Below are positions 1-8,759 of a stretch of DNA of 64,000 nucleotides, piece after piece. Position 1 is the stretch's first letter; the number at the start of each line of letters is the position of its first letter. The DNA is from Bin55 sp965205965 (GTDB taxonomy: Bacteria; Pseudomonadota; Gammaproteobacteria; Pseudomonadales; Azotimanducaceae), in contig CBDBHT010000006.1 of assembly GCA_965205965.1 (NCBI GenBank), forward strand, positions 372,001 through 436,000, given 5' to 3'. Below the pieces are notes generated by a model. That model ran no database searches and had not been told where the DNA came from. It was given only the letters and a program-made list of their open reading frames with translations. The position numbers and the translations under genes were made by a program.

Positions 1-2
1 GC

Positions 3-95
3 AATCGCGAACAGACCGGGGTCGACTGGCAGCTCAGCGTCGACGACGCGCGCACCAAACTGAAGCATCTATACCCGAAAATTAAAACCAGTTAA
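3..95 (+). pseudogene. C-terminal remnant of an IS630 transposase (subtype C)
   Basis: The first bases encode the last 30 residues of an IS630-type transposase, ending VDDARTKLKHLYPKIKTS then TAA. The same C-terminus occurs in reverse at 8756-9080, so this is a second copy of the same subtype, entering from outside the window. Its outer end (ACTACTAG) abuts the start of the next IS630 element at the shared CTAG around position 100. The remainder of the gene lies upstream of the window, so it cannot be said whether that copy is intact. Confidence 0.75.
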
Positions 96-99
96 ACTA

Positions 100-1285
100 C
101 TAGTAGCCCACCTCCATTGAATTGATAGGTTAGTAGGGTATGATGGGTGTTTTCGGGTGTCCCGATGAACAAGGAGAGTTCTGGATGACTAGCAAGAGGT
201 ATCGGGTGAAGTTGACGGCGGAAGAACGCGAAGAGTTGAAGGCACTAACGACGAAGGGTCGGGTATCAGCCCGGAAGCAGACGCATGGGCGTATTCTGTT
301 GCAGTGCGATGAATGTCGGGAGGATGGCGGCAGGACGGTGGTGCGAGTGCGTCGGCGTTGTGTGGAGGAGGGACTGGAGGCGGCTCTGAACCGGAAGGAG
401 CAGTTGAACCGGCGGGCGAAGGTTTTGGATGGGGAGGCGGAAGCTCGGTTGGTGGAGATCGCCTGCGGCGATCCCCCGGAGGGCTACGCGCGGTGGTCGT
501 TGCGCTTGCTCGCGGATCCGCTTGGTGGAGTGCGAGATCGTGGATGGCGTGAGTCGGGAGACGGTTCGTCGTACGCTAAAAAAAACGACCTTAAACCGTG
601 GTTGAAGCAATGCTGGTGCATTCCCCCGAAGTCGGATGCGCAGTTTGCGTACGCCATGGAGGACATCCTGGAGGTGTATCATCGGGAATACCAGGACGAT
701 GAGGTGCTGGTGTGCGTGGACGAGACCCATCGGCAGCAGGTGAAGGAAGTGCGGGTTCCGCGGCCAGCCGAAACCCGGAACGCCCGCGACGTACGACTAT
801 GAGTACGAACGCAACGGTGTAAGCAACCTGTTTATGCTGTTCGCACCACTGGAAGGTTGGCGACGCGTGGACGTGACGAAGCGACGCACGAAAGTCGACT
901 GGGCACGGCAGATCCAACGGTTGGTGGACGAGGACTACCCGGATAAGCGTGTCGTGCTGGTCATGGACAACTTAAACACGCATGCTCCGGCTTCGTTCTA
1001 CGAGGCGTTCGAGCCGCCGGCCGAGGCGCGGCGCATCGCCGAGATCCACTATACGCCCAAGCACGGCAGCTGGCTGAACATGGCCGAGATTGAGATCAGT
1101 GCGATGGTCGGCCAATGCTTGAACCGTCGTCTGCCCGACCGCGAAACCCTACGCCGTGAAGTCGATGCTTGGCAGGAGCGAAGGAACCGCGAAGCCGTGC
1201 GAGTGGATTGGCGATTCACGACCACCGACGCCCGGATCAAACTGAAATCACTTTACCTATCAATACAAAAGTGATGGTCTGCTAG
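100..1285 (+). mobile_element. IS630-family element, subtype A
   Basis: The element runs from CTAGTAGCCCACCTCCATTG at the left to a right end whose complement reads CTAGCAGACCATCACTTTTG. Both ends therefore begin with CTAG-AG, and both sit on a CTAG tetranucleotide as expected for TA-targeting IS630/Tc1 elements. The right-hand CTAG overlaps the stop codon of the neighbouring minus-strand gene. Fragments of the same subtype occur at 11600-11762 (right end) and 38327-38475 (left end). The enclosed transposase gene is broken. Confidence 0.8.
185..1274 (+). pseudogene. IS630-family transposase, frameshifted
   Basis: The likely start is the ATG at 185, preceded by AAGGAGA. The N-terminal half is the helix-turn-helix region. 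The catalytic half has the first Asp in VCVDET, the second in VLVMDNLNTH and the Glu in KHGSWLNMAEIE, the usual IS630 DDE signature. The frame changes at least three times: near 500-540, at an A8 run near 580-587, and near 760-790, where the reading moves into the frame of YDYEYERNGVSNLFM. The A8 run is shared with the subtype B elements and may be a programmed -1 site; the others look like decay or sequencing error. Probably not functional as it stands. Confidence 0.8.
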
Positions 1286-1854
1286 CCTGCTGAGTGCGAT
1301 TCGAGAACGTTCGATAAAGCATCAACGTCACCTACATACTTACCATCAAGCCATATTTGTGGTACCGTGACGGGGGTTCTGGAGCCTATTATCGGCTTGA
1401 CGCGAGCTAACATCTCATACAGCGCACGGGGTTCCTTAATCACGTCGTAGTAATTCGTATCTATTCCCGCATGCGACAGCATGTCCTTCGCCTGACGGCA
1501 ATGAGGACACGTTGATTTGCCGTAAACGTGGTTACCCTTCAGCGGAGTTTTGACAGCAGCATCCTCAATAACTGCCTGAATCAGTAAGCCGCGATTCAAC
1601 GCGGTACCCTGCGACACTAGTTTCCCCTCAACCAAGACGATAGGGGCATGATAACCACCGATTAGCAATGGCTTCCACCACTGCGAGAGCCATTCAAATT
1701 GCTGGAAATCTACCTCAATGTCTCGTAGGTCAGTTTCAATGCAGTCTAAGATGACGTCTTCCGTGAGATTACATTCACCACAGGGGACCGTTATCTTGAA
1801 TGGTCCCCATGAACCCGCCCAGTGGTAAAGGGTAATTTTTATGGATCTATGCAT
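1282..1854 (-). CDS. thioredoxin-fold / glutaredoxin two-domain protein
   Basis: A 190-residue protein with two thioredoxin-like halves. Residues 1-95 begin with a beta strand (IKITLYHWAGSW) and carry a CxxC pair in PCGEC. Residues 105-185 are a recognisable glutaredoxin: the active site is STCPHCRQAKDML, followed by the cis-proline TVPQIWLDG and the GDVDAL motif. By family it should reduce disulfides or glutathione mixed disulfides in the cytoplasm; no signal peptide is seen. The specific substrate is unknown. Its TAG stop overlaps the CTAG at the right end of the neighbouring IS630 element, so the C-terminus (ESHSAG) is either native or trimmed by a few residues. No operon partner is present. 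Confidence 0.8.
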   Translation of the reverse strand: MHRSIKITLYHWAGSWGPFKITVPCGECNLTEDVILDCIETDLRDIEVDFQQFEWLSQWWKPLLIGGYHAPIVLVEGKLVSQGTALNRGLLIQAVIEDAAVKTPLKGNHVYGKSTCPHCRQAKDMLSHAGIDTNYYDVIKEPRALYEMLARVKPIIGSRTPVTVPQIWLDGKYVGDVDALSNVLESHSAG

Positions 1855-2040
1855 CTTCTGACCTCAGTGATGGAAACTGGTGTATTACGGATTTTGACAA
1901 CAGCTAGCAACGAGCGTTGCGGATCATGCATTTTGTAGCCATACTTGGTGTAGCTACGACCGTAATCAAGCAACTTACGGGCAAAATTCCCGCCAGCTTA
2001 CGTGTCACTAGACCGTGCAAACTCAAGAGGACCTTGATGA

Positions 2041-2792
2041 CTAGTAGGTTACCAATTCTAACAATACGTGTTTATAATAGTGAACTGGAAGGGGTTCTGG
2101 GATCAAGAGGATTCGATGCCGAAGCAATACATGGTGGAGTTAGCTCAGGATGAACGGGATGAGTTGGAAGCGGTGCTGAAGTCGAGCACGTGTCGTGCGG
2201 TGTCGGCGACGAAGCTGCAGCGTGCACGGATTCTGCTGGCCGTGGATCAGGGGATCGCTGGTCCGGCACTGACGGACGGGCAGGTGGTGGATGCGCTGGG
2301 GGTGACGGAGCGGACCTGCCAGCACGTGCGTCGGCGGGCGGTGGAGCAGGGTCCGATGAAGGCTCTGGAACGCAGGCCTCGGCCGTTGCCTCCGGTGCCG
2401 AAGAAGCTGGATGGGGAGAAGGAAGCACGTCTGGTTCAGGTGGCCTGTTCGGTTCCACCGGAAGGCCGCGTTCGGTGGACCGTGAAGATTCTGGCGGAAG
2501 AGCTGGTGCGGCTTGAAGTGGTCGAATCGATTTGCGAGGAGACCGTGCGGCAGGCGTTAAAAAAAACGAATGGAAACCATGGCGGCGGGACATGTGGTGC
2601 ATTCCGAAGCAGCAAAGCCATCATTTCGTGGCCGGCATGGAGCGGGTGCTTAAGGTATACCGGCGGCCGTACGACCCGCGGCATCCAGTGGTGTGCATGG
2701 ACGAGATGAGCAAGCAGCTCGTGGCGGAAGTCCGCGAGAAGTTGCCAGTACGCCCCGGGTTGCCGGAGAAGTACGACGCCCACTACCTCCGC
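2041..2792 (+). mobile_element. IS630-family element, subtype B, truncated on the right
   Basis: The left end starts at CTAGTAGGTTACCAATTCTA and matches the left end of the reverse-oriented copy at 17895. At 2792 the sequence stops abruptly at the inverted repeat of the DUF4338-IS4 element, while the second copy continues past the same point (CTCCGC followed by CGGGGAGC). The right half is not found on the other side of the IS4 element, so this is truncation, not simple interruption. The catalytic second Asp and Glu are lost. Confidence 0.75.
2116..2792 (+). pseudogene. IS630-family transposase (subtype B), 3' truncated
   Basis: The start is ATG 2116 (MPKQYMVELAQDERDELE), with a weak purine-rich AAGAGG upstream. 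The N-terminal two thirds of an IS630 transposase are readable: HTH (VVDALGVTERTCQHVRRRAV), then the region before the first catalytic Asp (VVCMDEMSKQL). At GCGTTAAAAAAAACG the reading changes from frame 0 (ALKKTNG) to -1 (KKNEWKPW). The A AAA AAA C heptamer is a classic -1 slippery site and is conserved in the other copies, so the shift may be programmed. The gene ends where the IS4-type element begins. Confidence 0.75.
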
Positions 2793-5341
2793 CAATGGCA
2801 TTCGGATTAGCGGAAAGGGATCCTGGTCTTTGAGGATGTCGTGTAACCGGTTGATATACGGAAAGATATTCGGTTCCTTTGGGATTCTTCAAAAAACACT
2901 TACGTTTCAGCATGGGTTATGGCAATCTACGCTTAGTTAGATTATCTCTGGTGCAAACGTGATGGATTCCCGAATCGAGAAGCTGAAGTCGACCACCTTC
3001 TGTGGCACGCGGATGACCCGCCGTCAGATTGCGGACCTCCAGAAGACGGTGAGAATGTTTCCGGCACTGAGCCGCCATGAGCTGGCTGCCACCCTGTGCA
3101 CTCATCTGGGCTGGTTCACGCCGAAGGGTCGGGATCGACTGGGGTCCTGTCTGCGGATGCTGGAGCAGCTGGAGTCCGGCGGCATCGTGTCGCTGCCGGC
3201 GAAGCGACCGGGATCGAGAACGGGAACCGGGGGTCGGAGACCGCGGCATACGAGTCGCTCGGATCCGGGCTCCACCATAGAGTGTGAGTTGAAGGAGCTG
3301 ATGCCGCTGGAACTGGAGGTTGTGGCGGAGGGAGAGGCCGTTGAGGAATGGAAGGAATTGGTGGATCGGCATCATGAGCTGGGTTACCGGCATCCGTTCG
3401 GCTGTTTCCTGCGCTACTGGCTGCGGGATCGTCGGGGTCGCAAGCTGGGCTGTCTGCTGTTTGAGGCGGGCACGACCCGGCTTCCCTGTCGTGACGCCTG
3501 GATTGGCTGGCGGGTTCGGGATCGGGCGAAGCGTCTGCAGGGGGTGGTGAACAACTCCCGGTTCCTGATCTTCCCTTGGGTTCGGGTTCCGTATCTGGCC
3601 TCGAAGGCCCTATCGATGGCGGTTCGGCGGCTGCCCGGGGACTGGCAGGAGCGGCACGGCCTGGAGCCGGTACTGGCGGAGACCTTTGTGGATCCGGCGA
3701 AGTACCGGGGGACCTGCTACCGTGCGGCCAACTGGCAGTGCATTGGTCGGACGAAGGGACGCAAGGCGAGTGCGTCGGAGGCAGGCAGGACTCCGAAGGA
3801 CGTTTACCTGTATCCGCTGACGAAAGACTGGAAGCAGGTGCTGCTGACCGGCTCCCGTCGATCCGGACGCCGTTCCCGCAGGTCGCCGGCAACAGTTTTG
3901 GCTCCGGAGGATACGTTTGTCCGGCTCTGGAGCGGCATCGTCGAGACGCTCGTGGGTGTCGCCAACCGGCACGACCGGCTCTGGCAGCGACGGCGGCGCG
4001 TGCTGAACACGCTGGTGGTCGTGCTGTTCGTTTTCCGGTTGGTGTTCTCGAAGGGGCGTCCAGGATATGCGACCACGTTGGCCGAACTGTGGGGGCAGTG
4101 CCGGACGATGGGGATCGAACTGCCACAGCCGGCTCCGGTGTCGCCGTCCTCCATCTGCAGTGCCCGAGCCAGGCTGGACGAGCAGCTGTTCAAGACCTTA
4201 CACCAGGAAATCCTCAAGGTGGTCTTCGACGCCGAAGGCCGACCCCGGCACGCACGGAAAGCCCGTCCCGACACGGACCGGCGGTGGCAGGGGCATCGGG
4301 TGTTTGCGGTCGATGGAAGCTCCCTGAACCTGCCGCGCGGACTGGTGCATGAAGGCTGGCGGACGCCGGTAGACGGTGCCCATTATCCGCAGGGTCTGGT
4401 GAGTTGCCTGTATCGGCTGCAGGCCCGACTACCGGTCGACTTCGACCTGCATGCGCATGGAAACGAGCGCGCGGCGGCACTGGCCCACCTGAACGTGTTG
4501 TCGGCGAACGATGTGGTGGTCTATGACCGGGGCTACTATTCCTATGAGATGCTGCACGCGCATGCGATCCGGGGACTGCACGCGGTGTTCCGGATGAAAC
4601 GGAAAACCGGTGTCGATGTCGACCGCTTCATCCACGGCGGCCGCCGGGATACGGTCATCGAGGTCGTTCCCCGCCAAGGCACGCTGACCCGACTACGCCG
4701 AAGGAACCCCGGAGCCGCATGCGGCCCGCACCGCTTGCGGCTGGTGCAATATGCCGTGGGCGATACCGTCTTCATCCTGGGAACGACCCTGCTGGACCGG
4801 GACCAGTATTCCATCGACCAGCTGTCGGATCTGTATCACGTGAGATGGGGCATCGAGGAACTGTACAAGGTATCCAAACGACTGATGGAGGTTGAGGACT
4901 TTCATGGGCAAAGCGAGCGGGGCGTGAAACAGGAACTGTATGCATGCTTCACCCTGATTACCATGACCCGGCTGTTCGCCAACCACGGCGAGGATCCTTT
5001 GAACGGGGGGCTGCCGAACGACGGCAATCCGCTGATGCAGACGAATGTCAAGCACGGACTTGCGGCGGTGGCAGCCAACATCGAGAGCCTGCTACTTCAG
5101 CATGCATCCGCCCTCCGGGAAACCGTGGCTCGCATGGTCGGCGAGATCGTCCGGTGTCGGCAACGGCTCCGTCCGGGCAGGTCCTATGAGCGGCGATCCC
5201 GAAAACCGGTCGGAAAGTGGCAGCGAAGAAGGGGAGCACCGGCAACGACAGCCCGCTAACGGAATAAAAAACCAGCGGATAACCAAGGCCCAAGACCGAA
5301 TCCTTAACCGAATGGCAAAATTCACTAAACGAATGCCATTG
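2793..5341 (+). mobile_element. IS4-type element carrying a DUF4338-transposase fusion, apparently complete
   Basis: The terminal inverted repeats are CAATGGCATTCGGATTAG on the left and, read inward from the right, CAATGGCATTCGTTTAGTGA. Length is 2549 bp. Just inside the right end the motif AACCGAATGGCAA repeats the terminal motif; the same arrangement is present in the copy at 15009-16140, so it may be an extra transposase-binding site. No target duplication is recognisable here because the flanks differ (IS630 on the left, unassigned sequence on the right). It is the only copy in the window with an unbroken gene. Confidence 0.85.
2959..5259 (+). CDS. DUF4338 (DruA-like)-IS4 transposase fusion protein
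   Basis: About 766 residues in one frame; the start is GTG 2959 or the adjacent ATG 2962, without a clear ribosome site. Residues 1 to about 300 match DUF4338, the domain of Druantia DruA: FCGTRMTRRQIADLQKTV near the start, LSRHELAATLCTHLGWFTPK, a Y-H-x-LGYRHPFG-like segment, GRKLGCLLFE, VVNNSRFLIFPWVRVP and ETFVDPAKYRGTCYRAANW. Residues about 340-740 are an IS4-type DDE transposase: first Asp in FAVDGSSLNLP (about 451), second in VVYDRGYYSYEML (about 522) and Glu in VRWGIEELYKVSK (about 632). All three acidic residues are present. The enzyme should excise and insert this element. The role of the DUF4338 half is unknown; target choice, strand handling or interference with competing DNA are all possible. 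No other Druantia genes are nearby. Confidence 0.85.
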   Translation: MMDSRIEKLKSTTFCGTRMTRRQIADLQKTVRMFPALSRHELAATLCTHLGWFTPKGRDRLGSCLRMLEQLESGGIVSLPAKRPGSRTGTGGRRPRHTSRSDPGSTIECELKELMPLELEVVAEGEAVEEWKELVDRHHELGYRHPFGCFLRYWLRDRRGRKLGCLLFEAGTTRLPCRDAWIGWRVRDRAKRLQGVVNNSRFLIFPWVRVPYLASKALSMAVRRLPGDWQERHGLEPVLAETFVDPAKYRGTCYRAANWQCIGRTKGRKASASEAGRTPKDVYLYPLTKDWKQVLLTGSRRSGRRSRRSPATVLAPEDTFVRLWSGIVETLVGVANRHDRLWQRRRRVLNTLVVVLFVFRLVFSKGRPGYATTLAELWGQCRTMGIELPQPAPVSPSSICSARARLDEQLFKTLHQEILKVVFDAEGRPRHARKARPDTDRRWQGHRVFAVDGSSLNLPRGLVHEGWRTPVDGAHYPQGLVSCLYRLQARLPVDFDLHAHGNERAAALAHLNVLSANDVVVYDRGYYSYEMLHAHAIRGLHAVFRMKRKTGVDVDRFIHGGRRDTVIEVVPRQGTLTRLRRRNPGAACGPHRLRLVQYAVGDTVFILGTTLLDRDQYSIDQLSDLYHVRWGIEELYKVSKRLMEVEDFHGQSERGVKQELYACFTLITMTRLFANHGEDPLNGGLPNDGNPLMQTNVKHGLAAVAANIESLLLQHASALRETVARMVGEIVRCRQRLRPGRSYERRSRKPVGKWQRRRGAPATTAR

Positions 5342-5610
5342 CCCGGACACATCGCTGGCGAAGATTCGCGCGCTCCCCCCTCCCCTGAAACCCTCCAAAA
5401 TACCCATTTCAACGCCTCCAACGGCAATCTTCACCCGCAGCATTTTCGCTCAAAACACTCTCTAATTCCGCAATTAAGCGCAAGATTTATTGGTGTTTTT
5501 GAAGTGTATCTTTTGATACAAATACAAGTTCCAGATAGTAAAATAGTCAACCAAATCCCTTTGATGGTTCGAATGGAGTCATAATTATCCAAATTAGGAG
5601 GAAACCTGCG

Positions 5611-6161
5611 ATGGTAAAGCAGTTTAAAACGATCCTAGATCAATGTTCTCTTCGGTGCATTCGGCAACGTCGCTGGTCCGGGCATCGAAACTCTCCAACA
5701 GTTAAGTACACCGCCTTTCGAGATATAGCTTCCGGAAAGGCGGTCAGCATGAAATTCGCTACCAGAGTTGATCTGCGCCGACGTGGCGATAAGCAACTTT
5801 GGCCAGTCCCCCATGACTGGCCTAACACGACAACGCTACCCTCGGCATCAAGGATATGGTCCAAGGTTCACTGCCGGTGCCAATCTGGCGGGCACTGCGC
5901 ATGGCCACTCTTAGCGTAGCGGCCCATCGGACCCCAGTGTGGGCGCGAACACGTATACCGCTCCTACCGACACTATGCTGGATTCGGGTGCCAACTACTA
6001 TGTCCGTACCGATTGAAGGCTTCCAGGGCCACCTCAGGTTTACGGATTCCGACAGTGAGGATGGGAGAGGGCGTAGCGACTGGGCCATATCTGATAACAG
6101 TTATCAGCGGAACGGCGATTCGACCGGCAATATCAAGGGTTTGGAATTAATTTTAATTTAA
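5611..6161 (+). pseudogene. decayed extracellular repeat protein
   Basis: No single frame is open, but pieces in different frames resemble a class of secreted proteins with beta-sandwich modules. Recognisable pieces are VKYTAFRDIASGKAVSMKF, NTYTAPTDTMLDSGANYYV and, in another frame, LRFTDSDSEDGRGRSDWAIS followed by DNSYQRNGDSTGNIKGLELI. In intact relatives these form consecutive modules (a Thr/Ser-rich strand, then a segment ending GWxIxNxxxxR). Here they are split by frameshifts and stops, so the gene is dead. The 270 bases before it (5342-5610) hold nothing I recognise. Confidence 0.45.
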
Positions 6162-6226
6162 TTAATAGATAATTCTATGTATTATCTTTTTAATGATCAC
6201 GTCTGTTTTAAATATTTAATTTTTAA

Positions 6227-6255
6227 TTGATGCACGGGTTTTTACTTCGAATAAA
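6227..6255 (+). promoter_or_regulatory. candidate sigma-70 promoter for the haloperoxidase gene
   Basis: TTGATG at 6227-6232 and AATAAA at 6250-6255 are separated by 17 bases, in a very AT-rich stretch directly upstream of the haloperoxidase start. The -10 matches the consensus at four of six positions. This is a sequence match only. Confidence 0.3.
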
Positions 6256-6301
6256 TAGAGACCCCTAGATTTTGTTATCTAATGAAGATTAAGGAAATAA
6301 C

Positions 6302-7693
6302 ATGAAACAATCTAGACGCTGTTTTTTGGGTGGAGTTACAGCCGCAACGTCGACGTTTTTGTTGGGCAGCTGTGTTGGACCTTATTCTGCCCGTTATGGG
6401 CATGAATCGTCCTATTTGAGTCAGATTTTGAAACCTGAGAACCACAATACGGTTTTCCATTGGAGCGATGTGGCTATGCAGCAGGTGCGCGACCAACGAA
6501 TATTTACGCCGCGTGCCGCCTACAATTTCGGGCTTGCGACGGCATCCGGCTTCTTAGCTGCCAATGGTGTTATTCAATCCTATCAGGAGCCTTTTGGTAT
6601 TGGCCCCGGACCAAAACATGCTGATCCAGAAGTAGCTTATGGGGTTGCGTTTGCCGTTGCCGCGGCAGAGGCCTTTCAACAGCCGTTTCTTTTCGAGCGT
6701 CGTGCCTTTCTCAGACAATTCCCTGGCAGTGAAAGTAAATCTCTTGGAATCGAATGGGGAAGGCATGTGGGCCGCAAAGTGCTGAAGATGCGTACGAACG
6801 ACGGTTCCGAATCGAGCGAAGTCAATTATTTCCTTAACCGTTATAAACGGCGCACTGATTCTTTGAGATGGAGCCCAACGGGCCCATTTTATGGAGCCAG
6901 TCCGGCTCCAGCATTCTCTTCCTTCGGTCGATGTCTTTTTCCAGGCCATGGGATGATTAAGCCTTGGACGATGAAGAGCGGGTCGCAGTTTCGTGTAAAA
7001 GATTTCTATGACCCGGCAAGCCCCGAATTTGCGGCAGAATTCGACACGATTCGACGGCTTGGAGGGATGGATAGCACTATACGAACGGCGGACCAGTCTG
7101 AGATTGCATTGTTTTGGGAAGATGGGCCATGGGGTGCCACGGTGCCTGGCCATTTTATGTACGTCGCCATACAGCTCTTGCAAGACCGTCAGTTGAATTT
7201 CATTGATCTTGCTAGAGCGTTCGCTTTGATAGGAATGACTCAATGCGACGCGTCTATCTGTGCTTGGGACAGTAAATACCATTACGATATCGTGCGGCCG
7301 GAAACCGGCATACGTGTGCGTACGCCAGAATTTGGTAATTCTGACCCACGCGTGGTTCGGCAACCCAACTGGCACAGCTACATACCGACGCCTGAGTTTC
7401 CCGCGTATCCGTCCGGGCACTCGACCTTCGGTGCTGCAGCGGCCGAAATGATCGCACTCATTTATGGTCGTGACGGCATTTCTTTTTCAGGCCAATCGCC
7501 GGACCAAGTGCTTTGGCCACAATTACGGGGCGTTACACGCCATTGGACCAGTTTGACCAGCATGGCCGAAGAGAACGGCATGAGCAGGTTATACGGTGGA
7601 GTTCACTGGAGTATCGACAATACCGAAGCTTTGCGGGCAGGTCGTGCAATTGCGCGGCAGGCATTTAAAAACACATTTCCACCGAAGGTATGA
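6302..7693 (+). CDS. vanadium-dependent haloperoxidase (PAP2 superfamily), exported
   Basis: 463 residues; ATG 6302 follows AAGGAAATAAC. The N-terminus has a twin-arginine motif (SRRCFLGG) and a lipobox-like LLGSC, so the protein is probably exported folded, perhaps lipid-anchored. The vanadate/phosphate pocket is complete: K-x6-RP in SKYHYDIVRPETG, PSGH in AYPSGHSTFGAAA, and SR-x5-H-x3-D in SRLYGGVHWSID, with the histidine that would be covalently bound to vanadate. By family it oxidises halide with peroxide to hypohalous acid; acid-phosphatase activity is the alternative because the two families share the pocket. The porin gene starts 4 bases after its stop, so the two are probably co-transcribed. 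Confidence 0.85.
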   Translation: MKQSRRCFLGGVTAATSTFLLGSCVGPYSARYGHESSYLSQILKPENHNTVFHWSDVAMQQVRDQRIFTPRAAYNFGLATASGFLAANGVIQSYQEPFGIGPGPKHADPEVAYGVAFAVAAAEAFQQPFLFERRAFLRQFPGSESKSLGIEWGRHVGRKVLKMRTNDGSESSEVNYFLNRYKRRTDSLRWSPTGPFYGASPAPAFSSFGRCLFPGHGMIKPWTMKSGSQFRVKDFYDPASPEFAAEFDTIRRLGGMDSTIRTADQSEIALFWEDGPWGATVPGHFMYVAIQLLQDRQLNFIDLARAFALIGMTQCDASICAWDSKYHYDIVRPETGIRVRTPEFGNSDPRVVRQPNWHSYIPTPEFPAYPSGHSTFGAAAAEMIALIYGRDGISFSGQSPDQVLWPQLRGVTRHWTSLTSMAEENGMSRLYGGVHWSIDNTEALRAGRAIARQAFKNTFPPKV

Positions 7694-7697
7694 AATC

Positions 7698-8759
7698 ATG
7701 AGCAATTGCAAGGTAATGTCTCGTCTGAATATTCTAGGCCTCACCTTGGCGATCTTGTTCGTCTCCTCCACGCCATTGGCCTTGGCACAGACTATCTCAT
7801 GGAATTATAACAAGCTGAGTTTGTTGGATAGTCCCATGGCGATTGAGGTTGGCGATGTAACGTTGTCAATTAAAGGATTGCTTGATACAACAAACTCTTA
7901 CAGCATCAAGAACCACTATGATTCCACTCATGTGATAGGAAATGTTCAGCTCAGTTTACAAACGCAGCTGCCAAACCGCTGGCGTGTTGAGGCAGTCTAC
8001 TATGGACAGATCGATAATGTTACTGAAGCGGAAACTAAAAAAGACTACGACTATACGGATAATGCCGCTTTGTCGATAGGGGGTGTATGGGGAGCAGTAC
8101 TAGGAGGTAATGCTTCGAGTGCGGTACGCGACGATACGCGACGGTCGCGAGGTGTGGGTAACGGCTTGCTTATTTTTGATGATTTCTTCGGGGTCATCGA
8201 AAACGAAAACCTCGGTTATAAAGGAAGGTTCGGTCCCTGGGTGCTCACAAGCGTCATGGACGGGAATGGTGATTTCGATATTGGCGTAATGTCTCAGCGG
8301 CCGATGGGTAACAAGGATTACCGATTCACGGCTCGGACCTTGCATGGAACTTATAGCTCTAGTAGGCGGCGGGGGGGGGCAAGTCAGGAAGATCAAGCAA
8401 TGTTTGACACAACGGCATTAGGCATGGTCGGCGAGCTCATTTATGGAAGTACCTTATTCGATCTAGGGATCGGTTACGAGCAGTTTAGGTCGAGCAATTT
8501 AGCTTTAAACCGTTGGTTTATTTCCAAGGGGATGCACGTAAAAGTTGGTGTGGTGAGTGCATCTCTTGAAGGACACTTTGGGCGCATTGAAGGGGATGAT
8601 GAAGTTTCCGTGGCGTTCGGTGTTCAATACGATATAGCACGAGGTGTCTCTACGAATCTTGGGATTAACTACTGGAAAATAACGTCCTCACCGGAGGATA
8701 TCGAATTTCTGGCCGCTAACGATTCTGAGGTTGTTTTTAGTATTAGATACGACTTCTAG
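7698..8759 (+). CDS. porin-like outer-membrane beta-barrel protein
   Basis: 353 residues from ATG 7698, four bases after the haloperoxidase stop. It has a signal peptide (hydrophobic LNILGLTLAILFVSS, then LALAQ) and alternating-strand sequence throughout. It ends SIRYDF, the C-terminal Phe that BamA recognises in outer-membrane barrels, which argues that the TAG stop is native. It resembles general porins in length and pattern. Residues near position 225 are encoded across a run of nine Gs (8371-8379, SRRRGGASQ), a tract that could slip and switch the protein off. The gene ends exactly at the CTAG used by an IS630 remnant. Confidence 0.75.
   Translation: MSNCKVMSRLNILGLTLAILFVSSTPLALAQTISWNYNKLSLLDSPMAIEVGDVTLSIKGLLDTTNSYSIKNHYDSTHVIGNVQLSLQTQLPNRWRVEAVYYGQIDNVTEAETKKDYDYTDNAALSIGGVWGAVLGGNASSAVRDDTRRSRGVGNGLLIFDDFFGVIENENLGYKGRFGPWVLTSVMDGNGDFDIGVMSQRPMGNKDYRFTARTLHGTYSSSRRRGGASQEDQAMFDTTALGMVGELIYGSTLFDLGIGYEQFRSSNLALNRWFISKGMHVKVGVVSASLEGHFGRIEGDDEVSVAFGVQYDIARGVSTNLGINYWKITSSPEDIEFLAANDSEVVFSIRYDF

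Noticed and set aside
2959..5259. A Druantia anti-phage system
   Set aside because: Only the DUF4338 domain is present, fused to a transposase and bounded by inverted repeats. No druB, druC, druD or druE-like gene (in particular no large DruE helicase) lies next to it.
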